Below are positions 59,796 through 64,000 of a DNA stretch of 64,000 nucleotides, piece after piece. The notes beneath the pieces were generated by a model. It did not search any database. It saw nothing but the letters and a program-made list of their open reading frames with translations, and had not been told where the DNA came from. The DNA is taken from assembly GCA_963971225.1 (NCBI GenBank), contig OZ020269.1:372001-436000 (forward strand), written 5' to 3'. This stretch comes from Melieria omissa (Eukaryota; Arthropoda; Insecta; Diptera; Ulidiidae). Within the stretch, counting starts at the first letter, position 1; every line of letters starts with the position of its first letter. The translations under genes and the position numbers were made by a program.

Positions 59796-60402
59796 CGAAA
59801 TGCACAATGTGCTTTCAACTAATTCAATTAATTAAATAATTTGTTTGCATTTTTTGGGCAACTTCACATGTATTGGTTTTTGCTTTTCCATAAGAATATT
59901 TTGGGCACCCCCTGATATAGATGTATCATGTGGTCGATATCACTTTTCCACAACGAAATTCTCCTGCATTATTTGAGATAGCGAGAAGAACGACCCCATT
60001 TATGAAAGCTCAAAACTCCAGCTAGGTTTTAAGGTTATTATTTTTTCTATAAACCTAGAATCATCATATTTTACAAGCATTTTATCGATTTTGCAGTAGG
60101 CAGCCATTTAATGTCACTTTTGCGCATCGATCTGTTCATGATTGCGGAATAGTAATCAAATTATTGATTTAATTTGATAAAGCTGCAATCTCTAGCTACA
60201 TTTTAAGGGGTTTTTTATTAACGTAACCCATACCGTTTGGAATCTATAAGCACTTTAGTGGTGAGTGTGTATTTTGTAATAGGCAGTTTTTCAATGTTAT
60301 CCTTGCGCATCGATATGCTCATTATTCCTGAAGGATAATGAAAAGTTAGGGACCAATATAGAAAGCATAAGACTCTGGCTAAATTTTAAGGGGTCAATTA
60401 TT
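59796..60402 (+). repeat. Copy I (right part) of the 1.2-kb tandem repeat unit
   Basis: This continues the unit begun at 48,424. Its first part (59,796-59,917) has counterparts in copy II split over 60,992-61,025 and 62,577-62,637. The stretch is AT-rich and non-coding. From about 60,000 it holds diverged sub-repeats of about 177 bp. Confidence 0.85.
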
Positions 60403-60620
60403 AATATGCACTTATGCATTTGGTGTTGCAAGCATTTTAGTGGTTGCACCCAAGTAGCAATTTTTTCAAAGTCACCGTTCCAAATCGATTTGCTTTCGAA
60501 CCTTGGGGTATAGAAGGATGATTGATACCATTATAGAAAGCATACGAGTCTAGCTAAATAATAAGGCATAATATTATTAAAATCCGTTAACGGGTCGAGA
60601 TTTAACAGCCATAATTTCGA
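60005..60620 (+). repeat. Diverged tandem sub-repeat of about 177 bp, four units
   Basis: The motif AAAGC...CTC(T/C)(A/G)GCTA followed by TTTTAAGG and TTATTAA starts at about 60,006, 60,179, 60,364 and 60,536 (spacing 173, 185 and 172). Shared inner words are AAGCATTTTA(G/T), AGTAGCA or AGGCAGC and GCGCATCGAT or AAATCGAT. The units are strongly diverged from each other, so this is an old array. The 48,424-49,012 paralogue contains the last unit only. Confidence 0.7.
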
Positions 60621-61025
60621 TCATGCTGACGGTGGGCTATTTTTTTTCTTTACCAAATTGGTGAAAGGTGGTCACTCTGGCTTAATTTTGACGCCATTTT
60701 GATTAAAGTGATTGTGCGTACTTAGGTTCCACAAGCATTTGATTGGTTATATAGATCAGAGGTGCATTCTTTCAATCAGTCGTTGTTGTGACAGCAACGA
60801 AGCAACATGTGTGGGGGTTGCGCGGATTTTTGTTTTGTTGCCTCAAGAAATTGTATGTATGAAAAAAAATTAGATGCTTTTGTTGTTGTAGTTTTTGTGT
60901 GTATGCTTTTTTGTGTTGGCGATTGGTTGGCCTTTCGGCAATGACAAATGGGAACATTATATTTTTTTCACTTATAATTTTAAGGGTCAAGCGAAATGCA
61001 CAATGTGCTTTCAACTAATTCAATT
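60403..61025 (+). repeat. Copy II (left part) of the 1.2-kb repeat, with the empty LOA target site
   Basis: It matches 48,424-49,012 and then, without interruption, 59,796-59,829 (CGAAATGCACAATGTGCTTT). It therefore shows the pre-insertion state of the LOA target at 60,984-60,991. The copy is broken at 61,025 by a further insertion. Confidence 0.9.
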
Positions 61026-61765
61026 CAGGCTCTAAAGTTGCGTTTTTGGACCGCATGTCCGGTTTCGGAAGGGTTGTTACACCCGGGTTTTGGGGAGGAA
61101 TCGTACGTCCATGAGAAGCGCTTTTAGACCGCACGTCTAGAATACTCCTTTTAGGAGGATTCATAAAAGAAACCTGCAAAAAAGTTAAAATGCGAAATAA
61201 AAAGTAAAAGACGGGATTATATAAAGATTGTTTTGCAAATCCAAACTGGGTGGCATCGGTGTTTATGAAAATCACAGAACAGAAAACTGATCACTGCAAC
61301 TAGATGGCGCTGCCAACCACAGCTTACCACACAGGTGGCGCTGGTGGCCAGCACCAACTATATGCAGAAAATGGCGGGAATAACTTGCTCGTCCACCTGT
61401 TGCGGGGAAGCTCCCAGCAGCTCCGCGTATTTGCGTGTCCAGCGCCGTCGGGAAAACTCTGGAGCTGGCTGCAGTGTCTCGCTGTGTGTTGCGTCGCAAC
61501 CACCGGACCTTCGCAGACTTACCTTATGGCGGCAACTCCTTCCCTGCAGCGCCAGCTACCGCGGCACAGAGGTTGGCGTCCCACGAAGCAAAATCCAACA
61601 AAGCAGCAGGAACCCACTTCACCCGCGAACGCACAACCGAAATTTATAAAAAGTCCCGGACGTAGAGAAAAAACAACCACGTCTAGAACGATTAAAGATC
61701 ACTTATTTAGATTTTTTATCACAGCACCGAAAATTTGCGCACAGTAACACGAGTGGCGTTGCCAG
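61026..61765. mobile_element. Unclassified 740-bp insertion
   Basis: Comparison with copy I (CTAATTCAATTAATTAAATA) shows extra DNA here, flanked by a short direct repeat ATT. It starts CAGGCTCTAAAGTTGCG and its other end, on the complementary strand, is CTGGCAACGCCACTCG. I see no convincing terminal inverted repeat beyond CAGG/CTGG. The middle (61,290-61,560) is GC-richer than its surroundings, but its frames (up to 147 codons) resemble no protein I know. It contains TAGATGGCGCTGCC (61,302) and ACAGGTGGCGCTGG (61,332), two CTCF-like cores. Confidence 0.5.
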
Positions 61766-61777
61766 ATTAATTAAATA

Positions 61778-62576
61778 TAGAGTCCGACCGATACCAAATT
61801 TTTTGGCCGATGCCGATGCCGATTAATCGGCATCGGCCAATTATCAGCCGATGCCGATTAATCGGTCAAAAGGCCGAAAATCGGCCGATGCCGATGCCGA
61901 TGCCGATTCCATAGAAAAAAAAACACGAATGAATTCAATCAAAAACACAGCTTATTTTATAAAACAACAAAAGGAACTATTACATATATAATACATTTCA
62001 TCACATTTATCACAAATTAACAAACGAAAACGAGAAAATAAACAACTAAAAACTAAATAAAATTACAAGAAAATTCAGAATTCAAAATTAATATCTCATG
62101 AAAATTGCTCATTCTATTTGGCACAAGCAATTAACAAAAGACCCAATAGCCAATATAGCTGAACAAGGTGTTGATGTAGCAAAAATAGATTAAAAATATC
62201 TGAAAAATATTGTCCCCTTAAGTATTTGTCATAAAATGCAAACAAATCTAAGGAGAAACCCCCTAATCAGGCAACACTGGTTTGTAACGTATAATAAAAA
62301 TGTAATAAATATACAAAGCGAGATATGAAAAAGGAAGACAGTGCGATTCAGCTGCAAATAAAATCGTATTAAAAAATCGAAAATCGTAAAATCGACCAAA
62401 AAAACCGATGTGGCATCGGCCAAAAAAAGCCGATGTGGCATCGGCCAAAAAAGGCCGAAGCCGATGCCGATGCCGATTCTTTTTTTTTTGGCCGATGCCG
62501 ATACTAGCCGATGCCGATACCAATTTTATTGGCCGATACTAGCCGATGCCGATGCCGATTAATCGATCGGACTTTA
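61778..62576. mobile_element. hAT-type MITE, 799 bp, GGCCGATGCC-rich ends
   Basis: The termini are inverted: TAGAGTCCGACCGAT at the left and, on the complementary strand, TAAAGTCCGATCGAT at the right. An 8-bp duplication ATTAAATA flanks it (61,770-61,777 and 62,577-62,584), and copy I carries a single ATTAAATA (about 59,829-59,836). TAGAG-type ends with 8-bp duplications define hAT superfamily elements. Both ends carry about 100 bp of degenerate GGCCGATGCCGAT iterations; the centre is AT-rich. No transposase is encoded, so it is non-autonomous. Confidence 0.88.
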
Positions 62577-62637
62577 ATTAAATAATTTGTTTGCATGTTT
62601 TTGGACAACTTACATGTATTGGGGCACCCCTAATATA
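62577..62637 (+). repeat. Copy II (continued) between hAT MITE and Tc1 element
   Basis: ATTAAATAATTTGTTTGCAT and the following ACTTACATGTATTGG and GGCACCCCTAATATA match 59,829-59,919. The fragment ends at the TA target of the Tc1-like element. Copy I reads GATATAGATGTATC at this place, the unoccupied site. Confidence 0.8.
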
Positions 62638-64000
62638 CAGTCACTCACGAAACCGATTGAGCTTTTTACGTGACGGTATTCAAATGCATGTAATGGCAAT
62701 GCTCATCCGAAAAACAAAAGTAATATTGATATTTTTGTTTTCTAACTGTATTTATCTAACGGATTAATGTACCGTTAGAACATTGTTTTTATTCATTTGT
62801 GTTTACTTCGCTGGTTAGTTCTAATGTAGAGCGTAATCAGTTTTGTGAGTTGTGTGAACAAGTACGGACAAAGACAATTTTTGTGAAGCTGTGTGTGAAA
62901 AAGTGGTAATAATTGATATTCTTTGTAAGTACGTAATTAACAAAGTATATTTAAACAAAAAAATTCATTAATACAACTTATTACTTTAGACAAACTATCC
63001 ACAACATGGGCGCCAATAATAAACCAATTAACGTCCAAACCATAAAAAAAATTGAAGAATTGTTGAAGGAGGGAGTGCCTCACCGTCTAATTGCATCACA
63101 AACTGGAGTATCAATTTCTACCATTAGCAAAATTCGGAAAAAAGTCCAAAATCTTCCTGTCGGAAGCAAAGGAGGACGACAAAAATATTATCTCACGTAC
63201 ACGAAAGAAAGATTTTGCGAGATTAGCGTTGTCAAAAATTTCAAAACGCTGTCGAAATAAAGCGAGCCATCCAAGCCGACCTCAACATCACTATATTAGC
63301 TGAAACGGTTCGCAGGACTTTACGAAACGCTGGGCTCAGAGGAAGAGCAAAAGTAAAGAAACCACTATTGACCACCAGGCACATGAAGCAGCGCTTACAG
63401 TTTGCCAAAGAATACGCACAATGGACTAAGGAAGACTGGGCAAAGGTAATATGGTCCGACGAATCCAAAATAAATCGATTGGGCTCTGATGGTCGACAGT
63501 GGGTTTGGAAAACTCCTGGACAAAAGTTGCAGCCTGTCATGTAAAACCTACTCTTAAGTTCGGCGGCGGTTCCATAATGGTCTGGGGTTGTATGATGGCA
63601 GGAGGTGTTGGAACACTCTTTAATATTGTGGGAAATATGACAGCCGCATCATATGTTGACATTTTGAGCACGCAGCTTACAAGATCAGCCGAAAAGTTTG
63701 CCGTAAGTGCTTCGGATATTGTCTTCCAGCAAGACAATGATCCGAAGCACACTGCTAAACTTACTAAAACGTGGTTGAGAAATAATAATTTCGAAACTTT
63801 TAATTGGCCCTCTCAATCTCCTGACCTTAACCCCATAGAACACCTATGGGGAATCCTGAAAAGGTCCATAACTGGGGAAACAGGTAGTACGGAGGAGCTC
63901 TGGCCAAAAGTGCAACATGCTTGGCAAAATATCCCACAGGAAGTATGCCAGAATCTTGTAGACAGCATGCCACGCAGAATTCAGGCCGTAATTGACGCCA
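62638..64000 (+). mobile_element. Tc1-like transposon (DD34E), 3' end beyond the window
   Basis: The left end CAGTCACTCACGAAACC follows a TA dinucleotide (62,636-62,637), the obligatory Tc1/mariner target. A 5' untranslated stretch of about 370 bp leads to the transposase remnant. The right terminal repeat is outside the window, so full length is unknown. Confidence 0.82.
63006..64000 (+). pseudogene. Tc1-like DD34E transposase pseudogene, partial
   Basis: Tc1 transposases bind the terminal repeats and cut and paste the element. The ATG at 63,006 starts MGANNKPINVQTIKKIEELL, with a helix-turn-helix (GVPHRLIASQTGVSISTISKIRKKV). Catalytic residues are visible: Asp in WSDES (63,458-63,460), Asp in QQDND (63,733-63,735) and Glu in NPIEHLW (63,838-63,840), with 34 residues between the last two. 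The frame is broken near 63,190, near 63,240 (TAA 63,258) and near 63,535 (TAA 63,541), so no full transposase can be made. The window ends before the natural stop. Confidence 0.88.

Noticed and set aside
61304..61747. A 147-codon gene in the unclassified insertion
   Set aside because: Three overlapping frames are about equally open, there is no known domain, and codon use looks random.

Overview
The window looks like a heterochromatic or subtelomeric block from an insect nucleus, most likely a cyclorrhaphan fly. I see no single-copy host gene. The organism is inferred from repeats: a tRNA-derived SINE whose core resembles the abundant SINE of tephritid fruit flies, an arthropod CsRn1-type Ty3/Gypsy pol, a LOA-type non-LTR element with a DUF4780-like ORF1, a BEL/Pao element and an errantivirus-like solo LTR. 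No species can be named from sequence alone.

Positions 1-48,423 are a satellite with four nested periods. Subunits of about 22 bp (TGCAACATTTCCACC plus spacer) build monomers of about 130 bp. About 16 monomers build a 2,082-bp higher-order repeat (HOR). Blocks of 4-6 HORs alternate with a 5.4-kb 'module', giving a super-repeat of 14,841 and 14,808 bp (module starts near 12,866, 27,707 and 42,515). Each module holds divergent monomers, an errantivirus-like solo LTR with a TATA target duplication, and a degraded CsRn1-type Gypsy element carrying a hAT-like MITE and a SINE. The three modules are almost identical, broken reading frames included, so the elements were captured and decayed before the super-repeat was amplified. 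Most monomers contain GCGCCATCT, whose complement AGATGGCGC matches the core of the insect CTCF site.

From 48,424 to the end lies a second repeat family, a tandem unit of about 1.2 kb. Copy I is split at 49,012/59,788 by a LOA-type non-LTR retrotransposon (5' UTR, ORF1 with one nonsense codon, ORF2 with endonuclease, reverse transcriptase and RNase H, poly-A tail, 8-bp target duplication GGGTCAAG). ORF2 is in turn split by a 5,438-bp BEL/Pao element on the minus strand, with identical 244-bp LTRs and a 5-bp duplication AATAC. That BEL element keeps Gag and protease but has lost the reverse transcriptase core, so it is non-autonomous. Copy II (60,403 onward) is unoccupied at the LOA site but carries an unclassified 740-bp insertion, a 799-bp hAT-type MITE with an 8-bp duplication, and a decayed Tc1-like DD34E transposon that runs off the window end. 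Copies I and II thus serve as empty-site controls for each other.

The window therefore records layered insertion and amplification. The strongest lead is the satellite itself, a macrosatellite with dense, regularly spaced CTCF-like core motifs. No novel protein-coding system was found.
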